From assembly GCF_900090315.1 (NCBI RefSeq), contig NZ_FMHZ01000002.1, positions 5,240,501 to 5,304,500 on the forward strand: a DNA stretch of 64,000 bases, read 5' to 3'. The DNA comes from Micromonospora citrea (GTDB lineage: Bacteria > Actinomycetota > Actinomycetes > Mycobacteriales > Micromonosporaceae). This document shows, piece by piece, positions 32,804 to 41,596 of the stretch (positions are counted from its first letter, which is position 1; every line of letters begins with the position of its first letter). The position numbers were made by a program, and so were the translations under genes. The notes beneath the pieces are model-generated. The model ran no database searches. It had not been told where the DNA came from and was given only the letters and a program-made list of their open reading frames with translations.

Positions 32804-34483
32804 GTGAAAACCGCAACGCGACAAAAGCTTCTCGCTGGCGGCGCCGCCGTGGCCGCCGCAGCCGCGGTCGCCGTGGCGCTACCGATGACCCAGGCGTCGG
32901 GTGCGTCCGGCGGTCCCGGTCCCGCGTCGGTCGGTGCCGACGCGACCAACCTCAGCCTCGGGGCAGGCTCCGACGGCTCCAGCAAGGCAAGCGGTACCAG
33001 TTACGGCAACGTGCGCGACGGCGACATGGGCACCTACTGGTCGCCGGCCGGCTCGACCGGCCGCATCTCGATCAAGTGGGACACCGCCACCACCGTGGCC
33101 TCGATCAACATCCGGGAGGCGGCCGGTGCCGTCGGAGCCATCGGCTCCTGGCGGGTCGTCAACAACGACACCGGCGCCACCCTGGCCAGCGGCGCTGGGG
33201 CGGGGGCCATCACCTTCGCCGCCACCTCGCTGCGCAAGATCAACTTTGAGATCACCAGCTCGACCGGTACCCCGCGGGTCGCCGAGTTCGAGACGTACGC
33301 CCCGGGCGGGACCACTCCGCCGCCCACCACCCCGCCGCCGACGACTCCGCCGCCCACCACCCCGCCGCCGACCACGCCCCCGCCGACCACACCCCCGCCG
33401 TCAGGCGGCACGCTGTACGTGGCGCCGACCGGCACCGACGGCGCGGCCGGCACGGAGGCCAACCCGACGACGCTCACCTCCGCGATCACCCGGATCGCCG
33501 CCGGCGGCACGATCTACCTGCGCGGCGGCACCTACCGCTACTCGCAGACCATCACCATCGGGCAGGGCAACAACGGCACGTCGAGCGCGCGCAAGAACAT
33601 CTTCGCCTACCCGGGCGAGACCCCGATCCTGAACTTCTCGGCCCAGAGCGAGGACCCGGCGAACCGTGGCCTCGCGGTGGGCGGATCGTACTGGCACATC
33701 CGCGGCATCATCGTCGAGCGGGCCGGGGACAACGGCATCCTGCTCGCCGGAAACAACAACATCATCGAGCGTACGGTGACCCGCCACAACCGGGACTCCG
33801 GGCTCCAGCTCTCGCGGCTGGTGGCCAACGCGCCCCGCGACCAGTGGCCCTCCAACAACCTCGTGGTCAGCACCGTGTCGCACGACAACGTCGACTCCGA
33901 CGGTGAGGACGCCGACGGTTTCGCCCCGAAGCTCACCGTCGGCCCCGGCAACGTCTTCCGCTACACCGTGGCCCACAACAACATCGACGACGGCTACGAC
34001 CTCTACACCAAGAGCGACACCGGGGCCATCGGCGCGGTGACCATCGAGTCCTCGCTCGCCTACGGCAACGGCACCCTCAGCAACGGCGGCCAGGCCGGGG
34101 CCGGCGACCGCAACGGCTACAAGCTCGGTGGCGAGGACATCGGGGTGAACCACATCGTCCGGGGCAACATCGCCTACGACAACGGCAAGCACGGATTCAC
34201 CTACAACCGCAATCTGGGCACCATGCAGGTGTCGAACAACGCCAGCATCGGCAACACCGAACGCAACTTCACCTTCGATGGCGGCTCCTCGGTGTTCCGG
34301 AACAACACCTCGTGCGACGGCGGCTCGAACGACAAGATCGTCGGCAACTCCGACAGCTCGAACCAGTTCTGGTCCGGCACCAACGGATCCCGGTGCTCCC
34401 AGTACTCCGGCGCCCTGGGCTGGTCCTTCGCGTCCGACGGCCGCCTGGTCGTGACCTTCGGCGGCAGGGTGGTCATCCCGTGA
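32804..34483 (+). CDS. Secreted family 9 pectate lyase with N-terminal carbohydrate-binding-like domain
   Basis: The 559-residue product has a signal peptide (KTATRQKLLAGGAAVAAAAA, then VALPMTQASG). A beta-sandwich of about 120 residues like F5/8 or CBM modules follows, then a PPPTTPPP linker, and a right-handed beta-helix with many N-N-x-I and xDNxG turns. DSDGEDADGFAPK has the Asp cluster that binds calcium and the Lys base of PL9 enzymes. It cleaves polygalacturonate by beta-elimination outside the cell. The start GTG 32804 has GAGGAG eight nt upstream. A LacI-type operator in the promoter suggests induction by a sugar from pectin or general catabolite control. Confidence 0.88.
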   Translation: MKTATRQKLLAGGAAVAAAAAVAVALPMTQASGASGGPGPASVGADATNLSLGAGSDGSSKASGTSYGNVRDGDMGTYWSPAGSTGRISIKWDTATTVASINIREAAGAVGAIGSWRVVNNDTGATLASGAGAGAITFAATSLRKINFEITSSTGTPRVAEFETYAPGGTTPPPTTPPPTTPPPTTPPPTTPPPTTPPPSGGTLYVAPTGTDGAAGTEANPTTLTSAITRIAAGGTIYLRGGTYRYSQTITIGQGNNGTSSARKNIFAYPGETPILNFSAQSEDPANRGLAVGGSYWHIRGIIVERAGDNGILLAGNNNIIERTVTRHNRDSGLQLSRLVANAPRDQWPSNNLVVSTVSHDNVDSDGEDADGFAPKLTVGPGNVFRYTVAHNNIDDGYDLYTKSDTGAIGAVTIESSLAYGNGTLSNGGQAGAGDRNGYKLGGEDIGVNHIVRGNIAYDNGKHGFTYNRNLGTMQVSNNASIGNTERNFTFDGGSSVFRNNTSCDGGSNDKIVGNSDSSNQFWSGTNGSRCSQYSGALGWSFASDGRLVVTFGGRVVIP

Positions 34484-34486
34484 GGG

Positions 34487-34525
34487 GTGGGACGCCGTCG
34501 CACCGCCGGGGTGACGGCGTCCCAC
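34487..34525. terminator. Pectate lyase terminator
   Basis: GTGGGACGCCGTC (34487-34499) pairs perfectly with 34513-34525, four bases past the stop codon. Confidence 0.8.
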
Positions 34526-34666
34526 CAGACCCACGTACCCCGGCCGCACTCCCCGTGGGACGCGCTGAGAGCGGGATCGGTGGCCGTTTCCGGCATTCCG
34601 CCACACCTGCGTGCCGAATCCGGCGCACCCTTGTGACGACGTTGCTGCGGCTGGCGAAGTCAGCGC

Positions 34667-35029
34667 CTAACCGGGTACCGCTCCGTCGGGGGCGGTGGTG
34701 GCGAGGATGCCGGCGAGTGCGGACCGTGCGTCCTGCAGGGCGGAGATCTTGCCGTCCAGGCTGTCGAGCTGTACGCGCAGCGTCGGCGCCGCACAGTGCT
34801 CCAACTCCAAGCCCGGGCCCTCGACGCAGGGCAGCACCTCCCGGATGACGCTGGTGGGCAGGCCGGCGGCGAGCAGCGCCCTGATGTGACGGACGGTGGC
34901 CACGGCGTCCTCGGCGTAGCGCCGGTGGCCGCCTCCGGCGCGATGCGAGGTGAGCAGCCCCTGCTCCTCGTAGTAGCGCAGCAGGCGCGGGCTGACGCCG
35001 GTCGCACGCGCCAGATCCCCGATCTTCAT
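34667..35029 (-). CDS. MerR family regulator
   Basis: The 120-residue product has the MerR winged helix at residues 1-70 (MKIGDLARATGVSPRLLRYY, then EEQGLL and GHRRYAEDAV) and a coiled-coil helix (LEHCAAPTLRVQLDSLDGKI). Two Cys (LPCVEG, EHCAAP) are present, but the spacing does not match a SoxR cluster or a clear metal site. The ATG 35029 has only a distant GGGGG. It is divergent from an aminotransferase gene whose promoter has the over-long spacer that MerR proteins untwist, so it probably activates that gene and represses itself. Confidence 0.9.
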   Translation of the reverse strand: MKIGDLARATGVSPRLLRYYEEQGLLTSHRAGGGHRRYAEDAVATVRHIRALLAAGLPTSVIREVLPCVEGPGLELEHCAAPTLRVQLDSLDGKISALQDARSALAGILATTAPDGAVPG

Positions 35030-35054
35030 GTCGTGTGATCCCCCTCATGCGCGC

Positions 35055-35086
35055 TTGAAACTCACACCGGTGGCAGATTCTACGGT
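35055..35086 (+). promoter_or_regulatory. MerR-type promoter with 20-bp spacer
   Basis: TTGAAA (35055-35060) and TACGGT (35081-35086) are 20 bp apart. The dyad CACCGGTG with CT/AG outer arms is centred in the spacer. The -10 is six nt from the ATG at 35093, so the transcript is probably leaderless. Confidence 0.65.
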
Positions 35087-35092
35087 CCGGAC

Positions 35093-35896
35093 ATGACCTC
35101 TTTCGTAGTTCACCGCAACGGCCGGGCGGCAACCGCCGAGGACCTCGCGCCGCTCGCCTTCGCCGGCTATGCCCACTTCACCGCCATGCAGGTGCGCGAC
35201 GGCGGGATCCGGGGCCTCGACCTGCACCTGGAACGGCTGCGCTCCGCCTCCCTCGAGATGTTCGGCCAGGCGCTGCCCGACGATCGCGTGCGGTCCTTCC
35301 TCCGCGCGGCGGTGGCGGCCGGTCCGGCCGACCTCTCACTGGTGGCCACGGTCTACTCGCCGGCGGGTGAGTTCACCGTCGCGGGTGCCGACATCGAGCT
35401 GGAGGTGCTGGTCCGCACCGGGCCGGCCGCGTCCGGTCCGGAGGGCCCGCTGGCACTGGCGACGGTCGAGCACGAGCGAGTCCTCCCCACCTTCAAGCAC
35501 GTCGGCGAGGTCGCCAAGACGTACTTCCTCCGTCAGGCCGTCGGGCAGGGTTTCGACGACGCCGCCTTCGTCGACCGTCGGGGTCGGCTCAGCGAGGCGT
35601 CCATCTGGAACCTCGCCTTCTGGGACGGCACCGCCGTGGTGTGGCCGGAGGCCGAGGTGCTGGGCGGGACCACCATGGGCATCGTCCGCCGCCAGTTGGA
35701 CCGCCTCAGTGTTCCCCAACGCGTCCGGGAGGTCACGCTCGCCGACCTGCCCACGCTGGCCGGGGGCGTGGTCATGAACTCGTGGACGCCGGGCGTGGCG
35801 CTGCGCCGGATCGACTCCGTGCCCCTGCCGGAGGCGCCGGGCTTCGTGGAGCTGCTCCACCGTGCCTACCGGGCCGAGCCGCTCACCTCGCCGTAG
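35093..35896 (+). CDS. Class IV aminotransferase / aminodeoxychorismate lyase-like PLP enzyme
   Basis: The 267-residue fold-type IV PLP enzyme has LDLHLERLRSASLEMFG with the conserved His-Arg region, KHVGEVAKTYFLRQA (two Lys, the second near the PLP site), DDAAFVDRRGRLSEASIWN with the Glu that contacts the pyridine nitrogen, and LGGTTMGIVRRQL for phosphate binding. The family includes branched-chain and D-amino-acid aminotransferases and PabC; short members of this kind are often mis-annotated. It is controlled by the divergent MerR gene. No pathway partner is adjacent. Confidence 0.87.
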   Translation: MTSFVVHRNGRAATAEDLAPLAFAGYAHFTAMQVRDGGIRGLDLHLERLRSASLEMFGQALPDDRVRSFLRAAVAAGPADLSLVATVYSPAGEFTVAGADIELEVLVRTGPAASGPEGPLALATVEHERVLPTFKHVGEVAKTYFLRQAVGQGFDDAAFVDRRGRLSEASIWNLAFWDGTAVVWPEAEVLGGTTMGIVRRQLDRLSVPQRVREVTLADLPTLAGGVVMNSWTPGVALRRIDSVPLPEAPGFVELLHRAYRAEPLTSP

Positions 35897-36024
35897 CGCT
35901 GCTCCCCGCCGGCGGTCGAGGGGACCGGCCGGTGCGGCGCCCGGGCGCCGGCGGGGACGTCTGCTGGACCCGCGGCGCCCCGGGCCCCGGATCAGCAGTG
36001 GCGGGCGGCGTCGGTGACGATCGC

Positions 36025-36945
36025 TCAGCCGGTGGCCGTCAGGCGGGCCAGCACCGGCGTGAGCGGGTCGAGCGCGTCGGCGCGGACGACGAACCGGGTG
36101 ACGCCCCAGCGACGGCGGTGGGCGGCGACCGCCGCGACGATCTCGTCCTCGGTGCCGATCAGCACGAACGGCGTGGCCATCAGTTCGGCGACGGTCAGGC
36201 CGGTCTGCCCGGCGAACTGCGCGGCGGCGGCCTCGGCGTCGTCGGTGACGGCGACGTGCTGCACGAGCGCCTCCAGCACCGGCGGTTCGGCGCGCCCGGC
36301 CGCCCCGGCCGCCACGCAGGCCAGTTGCGCCTCGATGTCGGCCTCGCGCCAGCGCACCTCGTGCATGTAGCCGTCGGGCAGGGTGCGGCCCAGGCCGGCC
36401 AGCCCGACCACGTCGGCGTGGGCGCCGGCCCAGCGCAGCAGCGCCGAGTTCGCCGTGCCGAGCGTCAGCGGGACGCGCCGCACCGGGCGCGGCGTGTCCA
36501 GCCGAGCGCCCCGCACGACCAGGTCGGGGGTGTCGACGGTGACCTCCTCACCGTCGAGGAGGGCGCGGACGGCCTCGGCGACGGCCAGGCAGCGACGCAC
36601 CCGGCCGGCGACGTCGGGGCGTTCCCGCCCGACCGCGCGCCACTCGGCCGGGGTGTGGCCGGCGCCGAGGCCGAGCCACGCGCGCCCGCCGGAGAGCAGG
36701 TCGAGGGTGGCCACGTCCGAGGCGAGCAGCATCGGCTCCCGGATGCCGGCGTTGGAGACGTACGAGCCGAGGCCGATCCTCGACGTCACCGCCGCGGCGG
36801 CGGCCAGGGCGACGAACGGCGAGGTCGTCCGGCCCGGGTGGTCGGCGGTGGAGAGGCTGTCGAAACCGGCGGCCTCGGCGCGGCGGGCCAGGTCCAGCCA
36901 GCTCGGGCCGTCGGACGGGGTGGCCTGGAGGGAGAAGATCGCCAT
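36025..36945 (-). CDS. Luciferase-like monooxygenase (LLM class, probable F420 type)
   Basis: The 306-residue TIM-barrel product has the LLM start FSLQATPSDGPSWLDLARRA, then AGFDSLSTADHPGRTTSPFV, RIGLGSYVSNAGIRE and GRAWLGLGAGHTPAEW, and it ends in RRRWGVTRFVVRADAL. The TIGR03621-like subgroup uses F420H2 or FMNH2; mycobacteria and Micromonospora make F420. The start ATG 36945 is preceded by a GGTGGGCGC run. The substrate is unknown. It stands alone between the aminotransferase gene and the dead hemerythrin-like gene. Confidence 0.87.
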   Translation of the reverse strand: MAIFSLQATPSDGPSWLDLARRAEAAGFDSLSTADHPGRTTSPFVALAAAAAVTSRIGLGSYVSNAGIREPMLLASDVATLDLLSGGRAWLGLGAGHTPAEWRAVGRERPDVAGRVRRCLAVAEAVRALLDGEEVTVDTPDLVVRGARLDTPRPVRRVPLTLGTANSALLRWAGAHADVVGLAGLGRTLPDGYMHEVRWREADIEAQLACVAAGAAGRAEPPVLEALVQHVAVTDDAEAAAAQFAGQTGLTVAELMATPFVLIGTEDEIVAAVAAHRRRWGVTRFVVRADALDPLTPVLARLTATG

Positions 36946-37049
36946 GCGCCCACCCTGCCGGGCGGGAGGCGGTCCGACCAGCCCGACGCCGCTGATTCTG
37001 CTACCGGCAGACCTGCCCGCCCTCGGGCGGCGGGACGGGGGCCCGAGGA

Positions 37050-37240
37050 GACCTCCGGTGGTGCCGGTGGTCAGCGCCGCGCAGAAAGGCCAGGCAGTGG
37101 GTCCGCAGGTCCCGGGGTCGTACACCGGGCTCGCCCAGCCCGTCGCGAGTGCGGGTGAGCTCCTCGCGGAGTCAGAGGTGGATCTCGATCAGCTGGTTGC
37201 CGAAGGCCCGCAGGCACTCGTCCGGCGTGGATGGATGCAC
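37050..37240 (-). pseudogene. Degenerate hemerythrin-like gene, N-terminal fragment
   Basis: From GTG 37240 the frame reads a start such as TPDECLRAFGNQLIEIHL and hits TGA at 37174-37172, where related proteins have Trp. Beyond the stop the same frame continues LREELTRTRDGLGEPG and RPRDLRTHCLAFL, then breaks up near 37080, with CAALT visible in another frame. In my recollection actinobacterial hemerythrin-domain proteins carry IEVHLWLREEL and DLRAHCLAFC. The fragment thus has a nonsense codon, a frameshift and a missing C-terminus. The identification is by eye only. Confidence 0.5.
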
Positions 37241-37349
37241 ATGTGTCCCACGCTGTCCCGCGCCTCCGTGCCCTCGGCGGTTTACTTGCCGGGTGCACCG
37301 CGACGCTGCGGCCAGCCTACGACAGTGAGGGCGGGTGCGACGAAACCGT
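37241..37349. other. Spacer with no recognisable feature
   Basis: I see no gene, hairpin or repeat between the pseudogene start and the toxin gene stop. Confidence 0.4.
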
Positions 37350-37766
37350 TCAGGGACGCCGGACGGACATGACCTCTACCAGCTTCTCCAGTCCCACGAA
37401 GTCGCTCGGGTTGGTGGTGTAGAGCGACAGGCCGTTCGTGTACGCGATGGAAGCGATCATCAGGTCCGCCAGCCGACGGCGAGTGGTGCGCCCGGTCGTC
37501 AGCACCGCACTGGTGATCATGCCGAAGGCCCGTGCCGCCTCGGCGTCGAAGGGTAACGGTTCGAACATGGCCTCGGCGTGTTGCAGAACGCTGGTCCGTC
37601 GGGCCCGCTCGGCGCGGTCGTCGGTGTGGTGCGGGCCTGCGGACAGTTCCGCGAGTGTCACCGCACTGATGACCATCTCGTCCGGCAGTTCCTCCGGAGC
37701 CAGGGCGCTGAGGTGGATCACGATGTTCGTGTCGATCAGGCCACGAACCGGCGGCTCACCACTCAC
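37350..37766 (-). CDS. vapC: PIN domain ribonuclease toxin (VapC-like)
   Basis: The 138-residue PIN domain has the acidic set: Asp in RGLIDTNIVIHL, Glu in VTLAELSAG, Asp in RRRLADLMIASIA, and Asp in TTNPSDFVGLE. Such toxins cut RNA, often tRNA or rRNA loops, when freed from the antitoxin. The GTG 37766 overlaps the end of the antitoxin gene by 11 nt, the usual operon form. The catalytic set is complete, so it is probably active. Confidence 0.9.
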   Translation of the reverse strand: MSGEPPVRGLIDTNIVIHLSALAPEELPDEMVISAVTLAELSAGPHHTDDRAERARRTSVLQHAEAMFEPLPFDAEAARAFGMITSAVLTTGRTTRRRLADLMIASIAYTNGLSLYTTNPSDFVGLEKLVEVMSVRRP

Positions 37767-38025
37767 GGCTGAACGGGTCCTGCTCCACCGACGAGTCGAT
37801 GTCTGCGCGGAAGGCCTCGGCGTCGAGCACGGGGGCCGTGGCGAAGGCGGCGAGCACCTCGGCCCGCGGCACGAAGGTGCGCCGGCGCAGCGGGATGAGC
37901 TTTCCGATCGGCGTGCCGTTTCGTGTGATGACGAAGGATTCGCCACGCTCGACGTTACGCATGATCGCGCCCGACTCGTTGCGCAGCTCTCGTTGCGTTA
38001 TCTCCCGATGAGCGTGGTCTGCCAC
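37756..38025 (-). CDS. vapB: Phd/YefM-type antitoxin (VapB-like)
   Basis: The 89-residue product starts with the Phd/YefM fold (REITQRELRNESGAIMRNV, then ERGESFVITRNGTPIGKLIP) that binds DNA and dimerises. The acidic C-terminal tail (DAEAFRADIDSSVEQDPFS) should wrap the toxin. The GTG 38025 has TAGAAT six nt upstream (38037-38032), so the operon is likely leaderless and autorepressed at that site. The partner is the overlapping VapC-like gene. Confidence 0.9.
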   Translation of the reverse strand: MADHAHREITQRELRNESGAIMRNVERGESFVITRNGTPIGKLIPLRRRTFVPRAEVLAAFATAPVLDAEAFRADIDSSVEQDPFSREW

Positions 38026-38084
38026 GGAGTAATTCTAGGTCGGTGTGCTACGAAGTGCTACGACCCGCGGGATTCCTTGCGGTG

Positions 38085-39416
38085 TCAGGTCGACGGCTCC
38101 TCGGGGGCGCGCTCGCGCCAGCGGCCGCGCCAGGCGGCCTCGTGCGCCTCGTGGGTGGTCCGCTCCTCGAAGACCGCCTCGCGGAGGGCTCGTCGGGAGT
38201 CCGCCATCACCACCGCCTCGACCGCCACCATGCCGACGCAGATCGCCGTGAGCAGGGCGAGGGTGGCCAGGCCCGGCAGCCGGTAGCCCACCGGTACGGC
38301 GGCGGCGAGCAGGACGACGGTGCCGACCCTGGTCCAGGAGAGGGTGTGCAGGGTGCGCAGCTGGAACAGCATGTTCGCGCACAGGAAGCAGATCACCCCG
38401 CCGAAGAGCAGCGCCACGCTGGGGCCGGCCACCGGCTCGGCGATGGGCACCTCCGGGTCGGCGACGGCGTGCACGATCTCCTCCGCGCCGAGCGCGAACA
38501 GGATGATCCCGGCGATCATCGGCAGGTGGAGGTAGGCGTACGCGTCCCGGGCCATCGCCACCCGGGAACGGCCCTCCGCCGCGTGCAGGGCGATCCGGGC
38601 GGCCGGACCGATCACGTCGTAGTGCGCCCACCACAGCGCGGCCGTGAAGAAGATGCCGAGCACCGCCGCGGTCACCGCCGACCAGGTCGGGGGCTGGCCG
38701 AGCAGGTCGCTGCCGACGCCGACGGAGATGACCGACTCGCCCAGCGCGATGATCAGGATGAGGTCGTAGCGCTCGGTCCAGTGCTCGGCGGAGGTCACCG
38801 TCCAGCCCCAGGCGCCGGCGACCAGGCCCATGCCGTACTGGAGCACGACGACGCCGATCCAGAGCCCGTCGCGCACCAGCGCGGCCCGGCCCGGGTCGTC
38901 GATCTGCGGCGGGATCAGCGCGGCCGCCGTGAGCAGCAGGGTGCTGGTGGTCAGCTCGGGGGAGTACTTGAGCAGCATCCGGCGTTCGCCGGGTCGCTCC
39001 CGTGCGACGTGCCAGTACAGCAGCACGTGCACGAGCCGGATCACCAGGTAGCTCAGCGCGACGACCATCGGCCCGGCCGAGACCTCCCGCACGTCGCCGA
39101 ACGCCTGGGGGAGGGAGAGCGCGAAGCAGAACAGCGCGGCCATCCCGACCACCATCAGCGCCGGCACGAAGCCCTCGCCGAGCCGGACGCGGGTGGCCAC
39201 CACGCAGTGCACCACCCACACCCACCAGAGCACGGTGAGCACGAGCAGGGCGTGGAACAGTTGTTGACCGGTGACGTGGGCGGCGGTGGCCCTGGTGATG
39301 ATGAAGAACGAGAAGACGAAGACCAGGTCGAAGAAGATCTCGAACCGGTCGACCCGGGCGCCTGGGGCGATCGCGACGGCGGGGCCCAACCGCTTGCCCC
39401 ACCGGAAGCCGCCCAC
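38085..39416 (-). CDS. Low-temperature requirement protein A (LtrA) family membrane protein
   Basis: The 443-residue product shows the LtrA start VDRFEIFFDLVFVFSFFIIT after a basic leader, about eleven membrane segments, WTERYDLILIIALGESVISV in the middle, and the family's second ALGAEEIVHAV motif. The C-terminus is basic and soluble. LtrA was named from a Listeria cold-growth mutant; the biochemical role is unknown. The start is uncertain: I chose GTG 39416 (GGFRWGKRLGP); the frame is open to 39515. Confidence 0.85.
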   Translation of the reverse strand: MGGFRWGKRLGPAVAIAPGARVDRFEIFFDLVFVFSFFIITRATAAHVTGQQLFHALLVLTVLWWVWVVHCVVATRVRLGEGFVPALMVVGMAALFCFALSLPQAFGDVREVSAGPMVVALSYLVIRLVHVLLYWHVARERPGERRMLLKYSPELTTSTLLLTAAALIPPQIDDPGRAALVRDGLWIGVVVLQYGMGLVAGAWGWTVTSAEHWTERYDLILIIALGESVISVGVGSDLLGQPPTWSAVTAAVLGIFFTAALWWAHYDVIGPAARIALHAAEGRSRVAMARDAYAYLHLPMIAGIILFALGAEEIVHAVADPEVPIAEPVAGPSVALLFGGVICFLCANMLFQLRTLHTLSWTRVGTVVLLAAAVPVGYRLPGLATLALLTAICVGMVAVEAVVMADSRRALREAVFEERTTHEAHEAAWRGRWRERAPEEPST

Positions 39417-39667
39417 CAACCCACTCTGGCAGCGTCCCGGCCGTGCCGCGCCGGAATCGGGCCACCGAGGATCCCCGGCCGGCGGCCGCCACGGCGCGGA
39501 CTCCCGTCCTCCCACGCCGGGCGGCGGCCCAGGCGTCGCTGGACCCGCCCGTGGCCACCGACGCGATCTTCTACGGCACCGACGGCGTCACCAACCTCGT
39601 CGCCGCCGCGCGAGGGCCGCGACCGGCGCCGAGGGCCGGGGCGGGCTCGGACGGGTCGACGACGACG
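39417..39667. other. Spacer of about 250 bp with no recognisable gene
   Basis: An open frame on the plus strand here (ATDAIFYGTDGVTNLVAAAR) has no ribosome binding site and matches nothing I know. Otherwise I see nothing until the terminator at 39668. Confidence 0.4.
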
Positions 39668-39696
39668 AGGGCGCCCCGGCCGGTGACCGGGGCGCC
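39668..39696 (-). terminator. E2 gene terminator
   Basis: GGGCGCCCCGG (39668-39678) pairs perfectly with CCGGGGCGCCC (39686-39696), 19 bp past the sucB stop. Confidence 0.8.
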
Positions 39697-39715
39697 CTGG
39701 CGTGTCGTGCGGGAA

Positions 39716-41530
39716 CTACAGGCCCAGCTCGGCCTCGAAGTTGCCGGCCTCCAGCCGCTCCTTGATCGCGACCAGGAAGCGGGCGGCGTCCGCGCCGTCG
39801 ATCAGCCGGTGGTCGTACGACAGGGCCAGGTAGACCATCGACCGGACGGCGACGACCTCACCCAGCTCGGGGTCGTTGACCACGACCGGGCGCTTGACCA
39901 CGGCACCCGTGCCGAGCATCGCCGACTGCGGCGACGGCACGATCGGGGTGTCGAAGAGCGCACCCCGGCTGCCGGTGTTGGTCAGCGTGAAGGTCGCGCC
40001 CGCGATCTCGTCCGGGCTGATCTTGTTGGTGCGGGTGCGCTCGGCCAGGTCGGCGATCCGCTTGGCGATGCCACCCAGGTTCAGGTCGCCCGCGCCGTGG
40101 ATGACCGGGACCATCAGGCCGCGCTCGGTGTCCACCGCGATGCCGAGGTGCTCGGCGTCGGGGTAGGTGATCGTGCCCGCCTCCAGGTCCATGCTGGCGT
40201 TGACGATCGGGTAGGTCTGCAACGCCTCCACGGCCGCGAGGGCGAAGAACGGCAGGAACGACAGCTTCACGCCGTGCCGCTGCTGGAACGCGTCCTTGGC
40301 GCGGGCCCGCAGCTTGGCGACCTTGGTGACGTCCACCTCGACCACGGTGGTCAGCTGCGCCATCTCGTGCAGCGACTGCTGCATCCGCTTGGCGATGGTG
40401 GCGCGGATGCGGGGCAGCTTCTCGGTGGTGCCGCGCTTCGCGCTCGGCTGCGGCTTGGCGGCCGGCTTCGCCGCCGGGGCCGCGGCGGGCTGCTGCGCGG
40501 GAGCCGGCGCGGCCTTGGCCGCCTTGGCCTTCTCCGCCGCCTCCAGCACGTCCTGCTTGCGGATCCGGCCGCCGACGCCGGTGCCGTTGACCGAGGCCAG
40601 GTCGACACCGTGCTCGCTGGCGAGCTTGCGCACCAGCGGGGTCACGTAGCCGGCCGCCTCCTCGCCGCCGCCCTGGGCGGGTGCCGACGGGCGCTGCGGC
40701 GCGGGGGCCGACGGCACGGCCTTCTGCTCGGCCTGTGCCGGCTGCGCCGACACCTCGGCCTCCGCCGACGGCTCGTTGTAGGACATGCCCGGGGTCGGCT
40801 CCGTGACCTTGGGCTCCGGCTTGGCCTCGGCCTTCGGTTCGGGCTTCGGCTCCGGCTTCGGTTCCGGCTTGGCCTTGGGCTCCGGCTTGGCCTCGGCGGG
40901 GGCGGCGCCGGCCGCGCCGATGACGGCCAGGTCCGCGCCGACCGCGGCGGTCTCGTCCTCGGCGACCTTGATCTCCAGGACGGTGCCGGCGACCGGCGAC
41001 GGGATCTCGGTGTCGACCTTGTCGGTGGAGACCTCCAGCAGCGGCTCGTCCACCTCGACGGTCTCGCCGACCTGCTTGAGCCAGCGGGTGACCGTACCCT
41101 CGGTGACGCTCTCGCCGAGGGCCGGCATCTTGACCGGGGTGCCCTCGCCCGACGGCGCCGGGGCGGCCTGCGCCTGCGGCTCCTCGACGGCCGGCTGCTC
41201 CGCCTCTGCCTGCGGCTCCGCGGCGGCCTCGGCGGCCTCCTCGGCCGGCTCCTCCTGCTGCGGGGCGGTCTCGCCGCCGCCGGTCGACTCGCCCTCACCG
41301 GCGATCACGGCCAGCTCGCTGCCGACCTCGGCGGTCTCGTCCTCGCCGACCACGATCCGGCTCAGCACGCCCGCCGCCGGGGACGGGATCTCGGTGTCGA
41401 CCTTGTCGGTGGACACCTCGAGCAGGGGCTCGTCGACCTCGACGGTGTCGCCCTCCTGCTTGAGCCAGCGCGTGACGGTGCCCTCGGTGACGCTCTCGCC
41501 GAGCCGGGGCATGGTGACCGATACCGGCAT
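39716..41530 (-). CDS. sucB: Dihydrolipoamide acyltransferase E2 with two lipoyl domains
   Basis: The 604-residue protein has lipoyl domain 1 at residues 1-75 and lipoyl domain 2 at about 130-205, each with [14 protein letters not shown] carrying the lipoyl Lys. A Pro/Ala/Lys/Glu-rich linker follows, then the E3-binding domain at about 295-330 ([17 protein letters not shown]) and the catalytic domain to the end with [16 protein letters not shown] (His-Asp). In actinobacteria this E2 serves pyruvate dehydrogenase and often 2-oxoglutarate dehydrogenase as well, together with AceE and KgdA/SucA encoded elsewhere. No E1 gene is present here. The ATG 41530 has AAGGAG upstream. It lies 66 bp after lpdA. 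Confidence 0.95.
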   Translation of the reverse strand: MPVSVTMPRLGESVTEGTVTRWLKQEGDTVEVDEPLLEVSTDKVDTEIPSPAAGVLSRIVVGEDETAEVGSELAVIAGEGESTGGGETAPQQEEPAEEAAEAAAEPQAEAEQPAVEEPQAQAAPAPSGEGTPVKMPALGESVTEGTVTRWLKQVGETVEVDEPLLEVSTDKVDTEIPSPVAGTVLEIKVAEDETAAVGADLAVIGAAGAAPAEAKPEPKAKPEPKPEPKPEPKAEAKPEPKVTEPTPGMSYNEPSAEAEVSAQPAQAEQKAVPSAPAPQRPSAPAQGGGEEAAGYVTPLVRKLASEHGVDLASVNGTGVGGRIRKQDVLEAAEKAKAAKAAPAPAQQPAAAPAAKPAAKPQPSAKRGTTEKLPRIRATIAKRMQQSLHEMAQLTTVVEVDVTKVAKLRARAKDAFQQRHGVKLSFLPFFALAAVEALQTYPIVNASMDLEAGTITYPDAEHLGIAVDTERGLMVPVIHGAGDLNLGGIAKRIADLAERTRTNKISPDEIAGATFTLTNTGSRGALFDTPIVPSPQSAMLGTGAVVKRPVVVNDPELGEVVAVRSMVYLALSYDHRLIDGADAARFLVAIKERLEAGNFEAELGL

Positions 41531-41596
41531 CTTCTAAGACTCCTTCATTCCCCTGGTGGGATCATCGCCCGTCGCCGGACGCCGCGGTTTTCGTGG

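Noticed and set aside
37071..37298. Small intact gene in the spacer after the monooxygenase
   Set aside because: Frames here are short and without ribosome sites; the hemerythrin-like pieces in one frame with a stop explain the residual coding look better.
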